Assembly (NCBI RefSeq): GCF_011074885.1
Contig: NC_054690.1
Location: 315,001 to 379,000, forward strand
Direction of reading: 5' to 3'
Source of the DNA: Brettanomyces bruxellensis
Lineage: Eukaryota > Ascomycota > Pichiomycetes > Pichiales > Pichiaceae
Length of the DNA stretch: 64,000 nt
The notes below the pieces were generated by a model. It was given only the letters and a program-made list of their open reading frames with translations, was not told where the DNA came from and ran no database searches. The stretch's first letter is position 1. The number at the start of each line of letters is the position of its first letter. Of this stretch, positions 11,640 to 22,000 are shown piece after piece. Made by a program: the position numbers and the translations under genes.

Positions 11640-11850
11640 ATAAAATGGGATTGCAATGTGGTTGTGATGGGGTTGTAGGGTGATTTTAGTATGTAGATAT
11701 GATTGTAGATTTGATCGTAGCTCTGGTTAGATTATGTAGTTATGATTGTACTATGTAGATATAATTGTAGCCCTGATTATGGTGTACTGCTATTGTCCTA
11801 TGAGTTATGATTGCAGCTCTGATTGCAGTATCTAGCTATCTAATTTGTCC
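11640..11850. repeat. Degenerate repeat, ATGTAGATATGATTGTAG-like
   Basis: Variants of atgtagatatgattgtag occur at about 11691, 11734, 11753 and 11800. They are interleaved with agctctgatt-type phrases (about 11715, 11766, 11812), giving an irregular spacing. The array sits directly upstream of the AGP2 start, so it may overlap the promoter or 5' leader. Confidence 0.6.
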
Positions 11851-13013
11851 TCACCTCTGCACGTGCGACTTGGCTTCTCCAAAAATACACACAACAAGAA
11901 CTCAAGAATCCCACTCGGCAACTTTCCACATTTGGGAAAACTCCCTCCTTTTATAGCTGCCTGTCTCCCTGTTGCCCTTTGTGTGGAAATTTTACCAGAT
12001 CATGCAAAAAAATGCCGCAGCCTGGTGCAACTATCTAAAATATTTTTTTTGCGGGGTTGCTGCGGAATAAAGGAGGCACACGAACGGCTGAATTTGACAC
12101 TTTTCGGACCCCGTTGCGAGAAAAAATCTTGGCCAAGATTTGGCTGTAAGTTGAGTCTAAATTTGACTGATAATTGACTGTGATTGGCTGGAAATGTGTT
12201 ATTAATTGGCGTGAGTTGGCTGCGGGCCAGATTAAATAAAAAGGATCGAAATTAAATCATTGTCCATTATAGGACGTTTGAAAGATTTCGCTTTAAGCTA
12301 CTGCACTGCCAAGAATTGACTTGAGTTTGATTACAGCTGTTTTGGTTTAATGCGCATTTGTTAGAGTTAATATTTCAAATTGGTGGTGGGTGCAAGCAAT
12401 TATCATGATGTGGATCTGCCGATACCAATGGAAAACAATGGAATTTTCACCCGTGAAATGCATTGTTCTTATATTCTCGTACGAGATACTTTATATAGCG
12501 AAATATGCCAGAGCGAGGTTAATGATGTATTACTTGTATACTCGAGTGCAGACATAGAATGTAAATCCGGTATTAACACATGCGTAGTGATTGATGGCCG
12601 AAAATGCATGGGGAAAATCAATAATGCACAAAATCGGATTGGTGACATGTATCTTCAGATTCGTGTGTCGTAGTTCCACACACATCTTGGCTAATTCGCT
12701 TACTGCACTTTGCGTGTAAATTGTGTTGGTATGTAAATTGTGCTTATATGTCCGAGTACGCTGCCAGGATTACGAATAAGAAAATCTCATGCGACATGGT
12801 CTGAAATTCTTCCTTCACAGTGTGTGATTCCAGCCTACATGATTATGAGAAATAATCTATTAGTTGTACGTAGTGCAGTATGCAGCGGCAGGAACTTCTG
12901 GGAGCTGCTGGTGCAGAGCATGGCAAGCGAGAAAATGCAATGAAGGACAGGAAGAGATGAAGAGCAGAAAGAAATGAAGAGCAGGAAGAAATGAAGAGAT
13001 GAAGAGCAGGAAG

Positions 13014-13103
13014 AAATGAAGAGATGAAAAATGAAGAGATGAAAAATGAAGAGAGATAAAATGAAGAGAGATAAAATGAAGAAAGATAAAATGAATAGAG
13101 ATC
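13014..13103. repeat. 15-bp minisatellite, six copies, beside the MDS3 stop
   Basis: Six head-to-tail copies of aaatgaagagagata (variants aaatgaagagatgaa, aaatgaagaaagata, aaatgaatagagatc) start at 13014, 13029, 13044, 13059, 13074 and 13089. A looser GA-rich region with gaagagcaggaagaaat phrases extends left to about 12940. It is purine-rich on the plus strand and lies in the MDS3 3' flank. The unit is a multiple of three, which explains the open frames seen across it. Confidence 0.9.
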
Positions 13104-13135
13104 AAAAATGAAGAAGCTCAGTTCGCTCAGTTCAC

Positions 13136-16100
13136 TTAGTTGGCAGAATTGTGCTTCTGCAAGTTCGCACAGGCCTCCTTGACAGAAAGAGCACCAAGCA
13201 TGAGCTTCATGTCGTTGATCAAAGCCCCAACCTCGACAAGAACGTCCAAAATGGTGTCTGAGCAAGGCTGGGAGTCCGGGGCAACGAGTTGCTGCAAAGT
13301 GGGCCACTGTTTCTGCACGTGCAAGTTTGGAGAGTCTCCTTCCTTGATGCTGTCGCCACTACTGTAGCCGACGGGGTCTAGCAAGCCGAGAGTGGCCTTG
13401 ACAGGGCTGTCTGAGTCGCTATTTGAAGAGGAGTGGGGAGAAACGGCCCGAGTTGGGGATTCCAGGTGGGATTCCGGGCAAGACTCAGGCGAAAACTCGT
13501 ACGTGCTGGTGTACTGGGAGGCCTTGAGGTACAAGGGCCGGACACTGGGCCAGTCAGCGGGGTGTGTGTGGTGTGGATGCAAGGTTTTCTGCTGCTGGAA
13601 GTATGAGTGGCGGTCAGTTTGTGGCTGGTGTGCAGGCAGCGACTGGGAGCACACGTGGATCCTTTTCTTGGCCAAAACCACGAAGAGCAACTCCAAAACC
13701 AAGTCGTAGAGAAGCGGGATGTCGTAGCGTTTGGCGAGAAACAAGAGCTCGGTTGCCGTGGGGAAAATGCGCCACTTTGTGCCCACCTGGCCTGTGCAGA
13801 GGTACTCCACCAAGGCCTCGACTGTTGGCTGGGAGTACGGTAAGTACAAGGCTCTCGGGAGGAGGCTGAGGTCCAGCGAGGAGTCTGTGACCACGGGGAA
13901 GCTGATGGAGTGTTCTGCAGCGGTAAAAGTGTCGAGAGCGGGAGAATCTTCGAAGGTGTAGGGGGAGGAGGGGCGGGAAGTGAGAGAGGTCCCCTTTTCT
14001 TTAATATTTTCTTTCACGTCCTCTCTTTCTTTCATATTCTCCTTCTCTTTTATATTTGCTTTCACATTTGCTTTCACATCTCCTTCTTTCACATTTGCTC
14101 TTACATCTCCTTCTCCATCTCCTTCTCCATCTCCTTCTCCATCTCCATTTTCCCCCGACAACACACTGAGCGGACTGACCGGCACAGCCCTGTCCCTGGT
14201 GGCAAATATAGGCGGCATAGGTTTCTGGGGAGGCAAAGTGGCCGCCTGGAACTTGATGGGAGGACCTCTTGCGGCGTCGTTAGAATTAGAATTATCAACT
14301 TTATCGGGGAGCGGCGACCCGGTGGAGTCGACGGCTGGCATGGATGGCTGCCGGGGAAGGTCCCTTGCCAGCACGGTGATGGGCGGGGCGACCTGGCCGA
14401 GGCCCGGTGACTCCACCGGGGCCCCCCGTGCGGCTACCGGGGAGACCTGGGGCTGGCTGAAGGGCGAGTCGGGCGAAAACCGGAGGCTTGGCACGGACTG
14501 TCGGCGGCCCTCGAGGGAGCCGGAGCCCCGCGGGGAGAAGCCCGGTGGAGAAACGCCCGGTGGAGCAAGCGAGCTCAGCAGAGAGGCCCGGCGTAGTGAG
14601 GACACCGGGGAGTGGTGGCCGACGTACGGGGTGCCGATGGATCTCCGCCGGGGGGCCGCCGGGAGGCCCGGTGCACAAAACATGTCCACCGAGGACGAGT
14701 TCCGCCGGGAGTCAGCCGGGCTGTGGCCACCCAGCGGGCTGGCAACGCTGCTGGCCACGCTACCGGGGATGCCCCGGCTGGCCACGCGGGAGCCCCAGGC
14801 AGAAGAGCTCCGGAAGGGGTGGCGGAACTGCGGGGTGCCCGGTGGACCCACCAGGGCGTCCCGGTAGCCGGCCACCGGGGGCTCCCCGGTAGACAGCCGG
14901 GCCCCGCCGTGGAGCCCCGCGTACGCACCGGGCACCCGCGACTCCACGTACGACCACGCGTACGCCTCGCACAAAAGCGAGTCAAACTTCTTCCCCCACC
15001 TCCGCCGGCACACGATCAGCGGCACCGGGATCGATGTCCCGTTTGAGCACACAAACTCGAAATCTGCAAGGCTGGATTTTCTTTGAAATGCGTTTTTTGA
15101 GAGGGCCACGGCCTCGGGCGGGAAAACGGGGCGGATGCTGCTTACGTGGAGATGTGGGGCGACTTTCCGCGCATACTCGACGAAATCCTTGATGTCCGCG
15201 TCGGTTTCGGCGATGCAGCCTCCAATCTCCGCCCTCGCACTTTCATTTTCTCCTTTCTCCGCTCCCAGCCCCAACACGCACGTCGGGGCAAGCGGAACAT
15301 ACAAGTACATGTCGAAAAACTGAACGCTCGGAGCGGTACACATCCCCTGCCGGTGCATCCCTGCACCAAGAAACACCATCGTATGGTGCGACTCCCACAC
15401 AAACCCGCAGCACAACACATGTGTCCCGCGTTTGTGCATGCAGCGTGTGCGTATCGGCAGCCATTCATGCGTGTGCATGTTATGCACGTATGCGGCGACT
15501 TTCCGGGGGCCCGTGGCCTTCGGTTGCGGCACAAAGCCGGAAACTAGGAGATTCTCGCCGAAATTGCCGATCCGCGGGAAATCCAGCTTAGGGAACTTGG
15601 TCTCGTTGCAATTGCGGAAAACATTACCTGTTCCATACTCGCTGAAGGCATACCGGGATGCCGGATCGTACACCACGATCTCCTGTGGCATCTCCGCCAC
15701 ATCTCTGTACATGATCGCAGTTTTCGAGCAGCGGAGAACCGGGTGCCGGAATTCCCCGCCGTTCCACGGGGACTTTAGATTTGTCCGACTTATCCGCTCC
15801 CGCCATTCCTGCCGGTCCAAGTTCAATTCTCCGTACGTATTTACCGCAGGGCCGCGGCCGTCGCACCCGCCAATAAGCAGAAGCGTATTGTCCGACGCCC
15901 TGCGCACGAACTGCGCATCGTACCTGCCGGCAATCACTTCATTCTGTTCCCGATACAAACACCGCCATCTGCCGCCCGCCAGGCTGTAGCGCCAGAGGTC
16001 GTTTTTCACCGACGCATGCATGCGGCCGCCCCTGTCCTCGAGCGCAATGCCGCCGCACATGTACACGTAGGGACCGCTCACCGCCAGCGCAGCGTACATC

Positions 16101-16498
16101 CTTGCGCTGGGCTGCGCCCAGTCCCTGCGCGTGGCACCGTGCATTTTCCCGCGCCCAGACCGTGCCCGCCCACCGAAATGCCGCCACTTGTGGTCGACGA
16201 GACTCAACCCAAACAACTCCGACGACATCAGATGCCCGAGCTTAATCTCTTGATTTCCCGCTCTATGTGCCCGCTTTTGTGCCAGGCACTCCTCCGCCCT
16301 CTGCCTCACATCCTGCAACCCAAAGTCCGCCGCCAACGCCAACGGCTCCGTAATTCCTCCATACACAAATATCTGAGAGTCCGATATGCACACCGAAGCT
16401 CCGGTCCGACACTTGAGCTTTAGCCGCTCGTCTTTCTCCTCCGGATTCGGCAGCTCCAAGGGATAACATCGGCTTGCCGAAAGGTCAATTGACTCCAT
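13136..16498 (-). CDS. MDS3: Mds3/Pmd1-like Kelch-repeat regulator
   Basis: A 1120-residue protein similar to fungal Mds3/Pmd1, cytosolic regulators linked to TOR signalling, pH response and repression of early meiotic genes. The N-terminus (CYPLELPNP, TGASVCIS, IFVYGG) matches the family start. Kelch-type beta-propeller segments run through roughly residues 1-430, with repeated G-G motifs such as YMCGGIAL and LLIGGCDGRGP. A BTB-like segment is split by a long disordered insert rich in Ser, Pro, Gly and Arg (about 540-830), and resumes near LPYSQPTVEALVEYLCTGQV. The insert includes a GDGE tandem repeat followed by Lys/Glu-rich ANVKEGDVK-type repeats. The family is often longer (about 1490 residues in Saccharomyces). 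The central insert is very GC-rich with many CCGG tetramers. Confidence 0.88.
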   Translation of the reverse strand: MESIDLSASRCYPLELPNPEEKDERLKLKCRTGASVCISDSQIFVYGGITEPLALAADFGLQDVRQRAEECLAQKRAHRAGNQEIKLGHLMSSELFGLSLVDHKWRHFGGRARSGRGKMHGATRRDWAQPSARMYAALAVSGPYVYMCGGIALEDRGGRMHASVKNDLWRYSLAGGRWRCLYREQNEVIAGRYDAQFVRRASDNTLLLIGGCDGRGPAVNTYGELNLDRQEWRERISRTNLKSPWNGGEFRHPVLRCSKTAIMYRDVAEMPQEIVVYDPASRYAFSEYGTGNVFRNCNETKFPKLDFPRIGNFGENLLVSGFVPQPKATGPRKVAAYVHNMHTHEWLPIRTRCMHKRGTHVLCCGFVWESHHTMVFLGAGMHRQGMCTAPSVQFFDMYLYVPLAPTCVLGLGAEKGENESARAEIGGCIAETDADIKDFVEYARKVAPHLHVSSIRPVFPPEAVALSKNAFQRKSSLADFEFVCSNGTSIPVPLIVCRRRWGKKFDSLLCEAYAWSYVESRVPGAYAGLHGGARLSTGEPPVAGYRDALVGPPGTPQFRHPFRSSSAWGSRVASRGIPGSVASSVASPLGGHSPADSRRNSSSVDMFCAPGLPAAPRRRSIGTPYVGHHSPVSSLRRASLLSSLAPPGVSPPGFSPRGSGSLEGRRQSVPSLRFSPDSPFSQPQVSPVAARGAPVESPGLGQVAPPITVLARDLPRQPSMPAVDSTGSPLPDKVDNSNSNDAARGPPIKFQAATLPPQKPMPPIFATRDRAVPVSPLSVLSGENGDGEGDGEGDGEGDVRANVKEGDVKANVKANIKEKENMKEREDVKENIKEKGTSLTSRPSSPYTFEDSPALDTFTAAEHSISFPVVTDSSLDLSLLPRALYLPYSQPTVEALVEYLCTGQVGTKWRIFPTATELLFLAKRYDIPLLYDLVLELLFVVLAKKRIHVCSQSLPAHQPQTDRHSYFQQQKTLHPHHTHPADWPSVRPLYLKASQYTSTYEFSPESCPESHLESPTRAVSPHSSSNSDSDSPVKATLGLLDPVGYSSGDSIKEGDSPNLHVQKQWPTLQQLVAPDSQPCSDTILDVLVEVGALINDMKLMLGALSVKEACANLQKHNSAN

Positions 16499-16850
16499 TG
16501 CTGTTGCTTATTTGCTGTTTGTCGTAGCTGAGGAAAAAGTGGCTCTGGCTGGTTTTGATCTGCTTCTCTGTTGGTGGGCTCTTTTTATTCAATACATTTT
16601 CTATTTTTTTTTTTTTTTTTTTTTTTTTTTGTACATTCCCGTGCACATTCCCCTGTGCCACGGCTAGTGGGTGCATCCGTACACCCAAAAGGTTTTGACG
16701 CATCCCTGCACCCGTCCTCCCGCGACCTCTCGCCGTAAATTTGTTTTCCCCAATTTCTTTCATTTATGCTTGTATGAGCTTCTGCATGCATGTTACATTT
16801 CACCCCCATCACATAGTTTGCTAACTTCCCCACTTTACTTTGCATCCATC
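16499..16850. promoter_or_regulatory. Divergent promoter between MDS3 and LSM4
   Basis: A 352-bp shared upstream region. It contains a run of about 27 T residues at 16604-16630, a typical nucleosome-excluding poly(dA:dT) tract. This is followed by GCATCCGTACACCC at 16673 and the related GCATCCCTGCACCCG near 16700. Confidence 0.7.
16673..16686 (+). promoter_or_regulatory. HOMOL1/Rap1-like box in the MDS3-LSM4 promoter
   Basis: GCATCCGTACACCC resembles both the HOMOL1 form and the ACACCC-type Rap1 site. It lies about 175 bases from either start codon, next to a long poly(T) tract. Binding is inferred. Confidence 0.45.
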
Positions 16851-17225
16851 ATGCTCCCACTTTTCCTTCTCAACTCAGTCAAGGGCCAGCCAATCATGGT
16901 CGAGCTTAAGCGCGGAGAAACTCTGAATGGCACACTGACAAATTGTGACTCGTGGATGAATATCACAATGAAAGATATTGTTGTGTCAGATGCTCACGGC
17001 GAGAACTTCTACAAACTCAAATCAACATACGTCAAAGGAATACACATCAAGTACATAACGATGTCAAACGACCTCATAGATAAGTTCAGGGAGGAGCAGT
17101 TGAAAGAAAGAGAATACTACAGACACCGTAATAACGGTGGTAATAACTACCAGAGAAGAGGCAACAGGAGGAACTATAACGGGAACCAGAGGTATGGAGG
17201 GCACTCGAATCGGTCACAGGCTTGA
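16851..17225 (+). CDS. LSM4: U6 snRNA-associated Sm-like protein LSm4
   Basis: A 124-residue LSm4 subunit of the Lsm1-7 ring (mRNA decapping, cytoplasm) and the Lsm2-8 ring (U6 snRNA, nucleus). The ATG at 16851 gives the conserved start MLPLFLLNSVKGQPIMVELK; the in-frame upstream ATG at 16671 would add 60 unrelated residues within the promoter. Sm1 (GETLNGTLTNCDSWMNITMKD) and Sm2 (YVKGIHIKYI) motifs are complete. The C-terminal tail is rich in Asn, Arg, Gly and Tyr (NNYQRRGNRRNYNGNQRYGG), like the Asn-rich or RGG tails that help LSm4 enter P-bodies. It shares a divergent promoter with MDS3. LSM1, its partner in the decapping ring, lies at 37848-38288. Confidence 0.95.
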   Translation: MLPLFLLNSVKGQPIMVELKRGETLNGTLTNCDSWMNITMKDIVVSDAHGENFYKLKSTYVKGIHIKYITMSNDLIDKFREEQLKEREYYRHRNNGGNNYQRRGNRRNYNGNQRYGGHSNRSQA

Positions 17226-17287
17226 GCAGCGCGATGCTTGCTGCCTTCTTTTTATATATCACTATGTATCATTAGTCCGGACTGTGC

Positions 17288-17509
17288 ATGTATATAAGGT
17301 GCTTCCGCTTTTCTAAGAGCAAACTAATAAATGTGGAATGGTGTACCTTAGTGATTTCTGCGATTGCTGTAGCTTCAGGGTTTTCATGTGTCCTATTTGA
17401 ATCTGATGCGGGTTATTATATAGCTACGATTATGTATGTAGTGTTTATGTTAATTGGTCTAAGTGTGATATTGGCAGCATTTCTAGCAATTATATTGCGT
17501 GTTATGTAG
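17288..17509 (+). CDS. Possible small membrane protein (doubtful)
   Basis: An ATG-initiated 73-residue frame starting 62 bases after the LSM4 stop. Residues about 19-39 (TLVISAIAVASGFSCVLF) and 43-72 (YIATIMYVVFMLIGLSVILA) are strongly hydrophobic, with a basic N-terminus (RCFRFSKSK). I do not recognise it. AT-rich DNA readily yields hydrophobic frames by chance, so it may lie only in the LSM4 3' untranslated region. Confidence 0.2.
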   Translation: MYIRCFRFSKSKLINVEWCTLVISAIAVASGFSCVLFESDAGYYIATIMYVVFMLIGLSVILAAFLAIILRVM

Positions 17510-18789
17510 GTACGTTAATTAGTCTAAGTTATGTAGAGTCTTACTGTTAGGAAATTGCAACTGTGAAGTTAAATATGCGTTGGCTTGCATTTGATGTAAT
17601 TATGTAGAGATAGTGGACATCTCCTGCAATTGCAGAAGTTAATTTTGGAAAGTTGAAGTTACGTGGAAAAATGGGGTGAGCCAGTAATGGAAATCGTGTA
17701 TTGTTTAGCTGAACTTTACTGTTCACGTACATATTGGTATTTAATGCACTATGTAGTATTGTGTTGTGTGTTATTTGATCCTAAATGTAGAAGATGCAAC
17801 CAGGTAAAGTTGCAATTTTAGGAAATTTTAATTATGTCAGGATTAATAATTACTGGCACTGAATGCTCAGTACACATTAAAGTTATTTGATGAATGAATA
17901 TGAATCGTTGTTATATTATTTAGTCCATTCGAATTATGAAATGGCTGCAATTGCGTAGAAATGTTGTAATTTCGTTTGGTCAGTAAGTATCTAACTATGA
18001 AAGATATTTGCACTCAAGTCTAGATGCAAATTTGTTACCAATTACCGATGGAACTGCAAGATGCAGAAAGCTGTAGCTATGTATCCTTATATTGGAATTA
18101 TAAAGTGATCAGCAATTATTTAGCACTCGGCTACAAAATAGACAAGCCAATTAAGAAAACCTTATAGACTATAGCTATGGAAAGTTCAAAAATGTGGTGA
18201 TCAGCAGTATCAGCGATTGGTTGCATTATATTATATGCACCAACTGTATAAAGTTTCACAATAATGCGGGAACAAGTATTTCATTTATTTGCATATTATA
18301 GTAGGCAGTCTTTAATGCTAGGTTGCACGAGATTACTATTTGGTGATTGCAGTATATAAATTGGGCATTATTCTTAAGCAACCATGTTCAGTTGGTACAG
18401 ATATACAGCTGCCAGTACATCTAGCATTCTTTTATATCATTTTACAGTATCTAGAAAGCATTTATGCTGAAAGAAATTAGGGAGTTATATTACTAGAGTA
18501 CTGCAGCTTTGTGGAAAGTTGTACATAGAAAGCTACTATGTAGTTTTGTGGAAAACTGAATTATTTGGAAGTCGCAATTATGTGCGAATCGTTGTTCTGC
18601 ATTATATTGCAACACTCAAGGCAATTATATAGTTGTGTTACATAAAAAACTACATGAAACTACAATTATGTAGAAGGTTGTAATTATGCTGCAATTAACA
18701 CATTGAACATTGCTTTAGTGTATTGCAGCGGCATCATCCAACCAATTTTAGATAATTATAATTGTATTACAGCAATTTGATACTTTCGT

Positions 18790-19006
18790 TATGAAGTTAC
18801 GAAGATGCTTCCATTATAATTTTATAGAAGATACAATGGTTATGAAGTCATGAAAATGCTTCTATTATAAATTAACAAAGATACAATCATTAGAAAGTCA
18901 CGAAGATACTCCTGTTATAAAGTCACCAAGACACATTCGAAAGTTGCAAAGATGCTTCTATTATAAATTTTCATAAGACACATTCGAAGACACATTCGAA
19001 AGTTGC
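18790..19006. repeat. Degenerate ~50-bp tandem array abutting the TEL1 stop
   Basis: Variants of gaagatgcttctattataaa occur near 18801, 18852, 18902 and 18948. A 20-base phrase, aagacacattcgaaagttgc, is repeated exactly at 18928-18947 and 18987-19006, with a partial copy at 18975. The array ends 8 bases before the TEL1 stop codon, so it is the start of the TEL1 3' untranslated region. Confidence 0.75.
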
Positions 19007-19013
19007 TTTACAC

Positions 19014-22000
19014 CTAGAGGAACGGGCACCAGCCCATGTAGATGGTTGCAAGGTTGAGCGGGTCGGTTGCATCACGAATGAGGACCCGGACAGCAGCTTC
19101 ATCGCCCAAGCCGTCTGCTGCGAGCTTCTTCTGGACAACACTGATGGCCAGGCTGGCCTCTGAGCCGGTATCGCGGCCAAGGAGGCGGCCGAGTGGCACG
19201 TTGTCGCCCTGTAGATGTTGTAACTGGTGAATTCGCAACGGGGAAAGTGTCCAGGAGTAGAGCGGGTCGTACTTCAAGACGTTCAAGATGCCGCAGATGT
19301 ACTGGGAGTGGGTTCTAAGCACGCGGAAGACGTGTTCGCAGCTCTTGGAGAAGAGGCCCTCAGTTCCGGAGATGCCGAAACCAGCCACGATGTCCCTGGT
19401 GAGCCGGAAGGGTACATTCTCGGGGATCGGGAGGTACCGGCCCTGGTCGAAGGCCACGCCCAAGTCTATGTGCACTGGTTCGCCCGAGGCCCGGTCGATG
19501 AGGATGTTGTTGCAGTGGCGGTCGCCCAAGCCGAGAATGTGGCCCACGATGGAAGTGGCGGCGACCCCGCGGGAGTACAGCAGCCTGGCGTGGTACCAGG
19601 CGTCCGGGGCGGGGAAGTTGTCGAGGAAGAAGCGGGCAAAGGCGGGCGGGATGCCCCGTGTGAGCTCCCGGTACACGGCGAGGCGGTCACCGGGGGACCC
19701 GGCCTGGATATCACGCATGCGGGCCCGGGCCTCGTCAATGGCCACCGGGTCGCCCGCGTGCAGCCGGCGGAGCACCTCGTACAGCGGCAGCGAGTTCCGT
19801 ACAAACTCTATCAGGCCGCTACCGGGCCCCAAGGAAACCACCCGGTACGTCCTCACACGCACACCACGCCGCCGGGTCTCGTTGTCCAGCCCCAGCAGCC
19901 CGTTCACCTTCTCAAACACCTGCTCCATGATCGCATCCTGCCGGAGATCGTCCGCCCCGCCTTTGATCAGCACCCGCTGCCTCTCCCCGGTGGAAAGAAC
20001 CACCGTCACCAGCTTCGGCCGGCTCACCCCGGACGACGCCGTGCAAATCTTCCCCTCCACCGCGGCCACCACGGCCACACGGCCCGCCCGGTACCGCCCG
20101 GTCTTCTCCACGGCCACCCGCGACACCGGGGACGGCATGTTTAGTCTCGGGAGCTCCCGCTCCCACCACTCTCCCCCCGGTACACTCGCAAGCCGCACAC
20201 TCTTGCCTGCTGCCTTCATCTGCACCCCGGCAATCTGCACCGCCGCCTCACACAGCCCGTCCACGGCCCCGAGAACGTCCCCGCCGCCCAAAGCACCCCC
20301 ACCCTCGCTCCGCTCCACCCAGAACCTCCCCCGGAGCCCCCCTAGCACCTCCCACAGCCTCTCCGCGGCCCGCCCCCGCGACTCACACGCCGCGTCCCCG
20401 GCCTGCCCCCGCATACGCAACGACTTCACCTGGTAGAGGCAGTGGAACGGGTGCCGGAGACACACACGCACCAAAACCTCGCTGAGCGTGCTCTGAAACT
20501 CGCTTTTCTCGTCAAGCAGCCGAGACGACAGCTGGTTCGTCCACGAAACAAACTCATAAGCCGGAACTGCACCCACGCTCGCCCGGCTCACAGCCACATC
20601 ACTGTTCTCAAGCCACAACCCACAGAACCGGTCCATCGCCGACTCAACGTCGCGACTGCCGCCTGCTGCAACTGCCTTCAAGTACAACTCGATTGCCCGC
20701 TCAACGTACTTCCTCCTGCTCTCGCACGCATCCCGGAGCTCCTCCATCTCCATCCTGCTCCGTAGCTTTAGCCTCGAGTGCTCCTTCTTCGCATTCCGCC
20801 TCGCTCTCTTCCTCTGTTCGACCCCCATCTTCTCCGCAGCCTTGCCAACCAAGTTCTCCTCAATGTACCGCTCCACCTGCTCCAGGTCCCTCTCCAGTCT
20901 CCGGCAGCTCCGTTTCAGCTTCATAATTTTTGCATCTAGCTCCCCGGACTGGAGCTCGCTGTCGCAGAACTCCCCAAACATCGAGTACGTCCTGCTCAAC
21001 GTGTTTCGTGCCGTCACATCTCCCACGATCTTCTCACTTGCTCCCTCCACACTCCTCTCCACCTCAACCAATATGTCCTCCGGGGTCGCCTGCCGCGACT
21101 CGTTGCTCCACTTCGCAATGTACGCATTCAGCAACTCCCGGGTCAGCATCGGCGTCCTTACACCCCTCGCCACGCGAAATTCCTCCTTCGCCAACCGCTT
21201 CAAGATCTCCACCGGAAACCGTGTCTCTTCTCCCTGCTTCCAGAAGGCAGCCGCCATGTCAAACTTCGCAACTCTCTCAATGAACGCCCGGGCATCCTTG
21301 TCACACAAATCTCGCCGCTCTGCAAACCGGTTCAACCAAACTGCGGCATTCAGACTCTTCTGCGTCTCACCCTTGCACCGCATTAGCCTCCCGTAGCCGT
21401 GCATCTCGTTCATCACCCCTATCGCAGCCTCGTTTTCCAACCTGCCTCCTCCGTACTTCCCGACCAGCTCGTACCCCATCTTTCTTCCAAGAAGCAGGCT
21501 TTCCGACGCCTCTGCCTCCTGCCTGAGCCCCCACTGATCGGCATTGCCCAGCTTGTTCACGTAACATGCCACTTTCTGCGGCGTATCCAGCTCCATCATG
21601 TCCTTCATGCTGCACGAAACGGCAAGGGTCCGGCACCACGCCGAAAATCCCTTCGCACAGCTGCTTTGTGCCCCGTTCACAAACCTGTCATGGCTCTCGA
21701 GTGTTTCCTGAATGTTCTTCCAGCAGCACTCCACCATCTTTGATCCATTGCTATCGTGGAGGGCCTTCAACGCCCTGTATATGCTTTGGTGCTCGTTGCT
21801 CGGACGGTCCGGTGTAGGGAGGTCCCACTTGCCGAGCTTCCACGATCTCTCGTAAACTGTATCGATGCTTCCTGCCCCATTTCCACCATAGCTGCTCTCC
21901 TCACCGCCATATCCATATAGTGCCGAAGATACACCCGAGTATCCCATATTCAGCATATCCAGGGCAAGCTTCCTCGATGTTCTCGATACCGTCTCGCCCG

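Larger units (their letters stand above)
11605..13135. other. Intergenic region between AGP2 and MDS3
   Basis: About 1.5 kb without a credible gene. It holds a degenerate repeat just upstream of AGP2 and a clean 15-bp minisatellite next to the MDS3 stop. Two frames of about 100 residues (11845-12177 and 12380-12673, plus) are unrecognised; the second opens with TTG. Confidence 0.6.
17226..19013. other. Intergenic region between LSM4 and TEL1 3' ends
   Basis: About 1.8 kb of AT-rich DNA with diffuse repeats of phrases like gtagaaagttgcaattatg. It hardens into a ~50-bp degenerate tandem array just before the TEL1 stop. One 73-residue frame with two hydrophobic segments (17288-17509) is listed separately. 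Confidence 0.6.

Noticed and set aside
12380..12673. 97-residue plus-strand frame between AGP2 and MDS3
   Set aside because: Starts at TTG, no family resemblance, and lies in repeat-rich spacer.
13105..13138. Possible readthrough of MDS3 into the downstream in-frame repeat
   Set aside because: A second in-frame stop (TGA) follows within three codons of the MDS3 TAA.
19227..20436. Long antisense frames over the TEL1 kinase region
   Set aside because: Shadows of GC-rich coding sequence; the opposite strand has clear kinase and FATC motifs.
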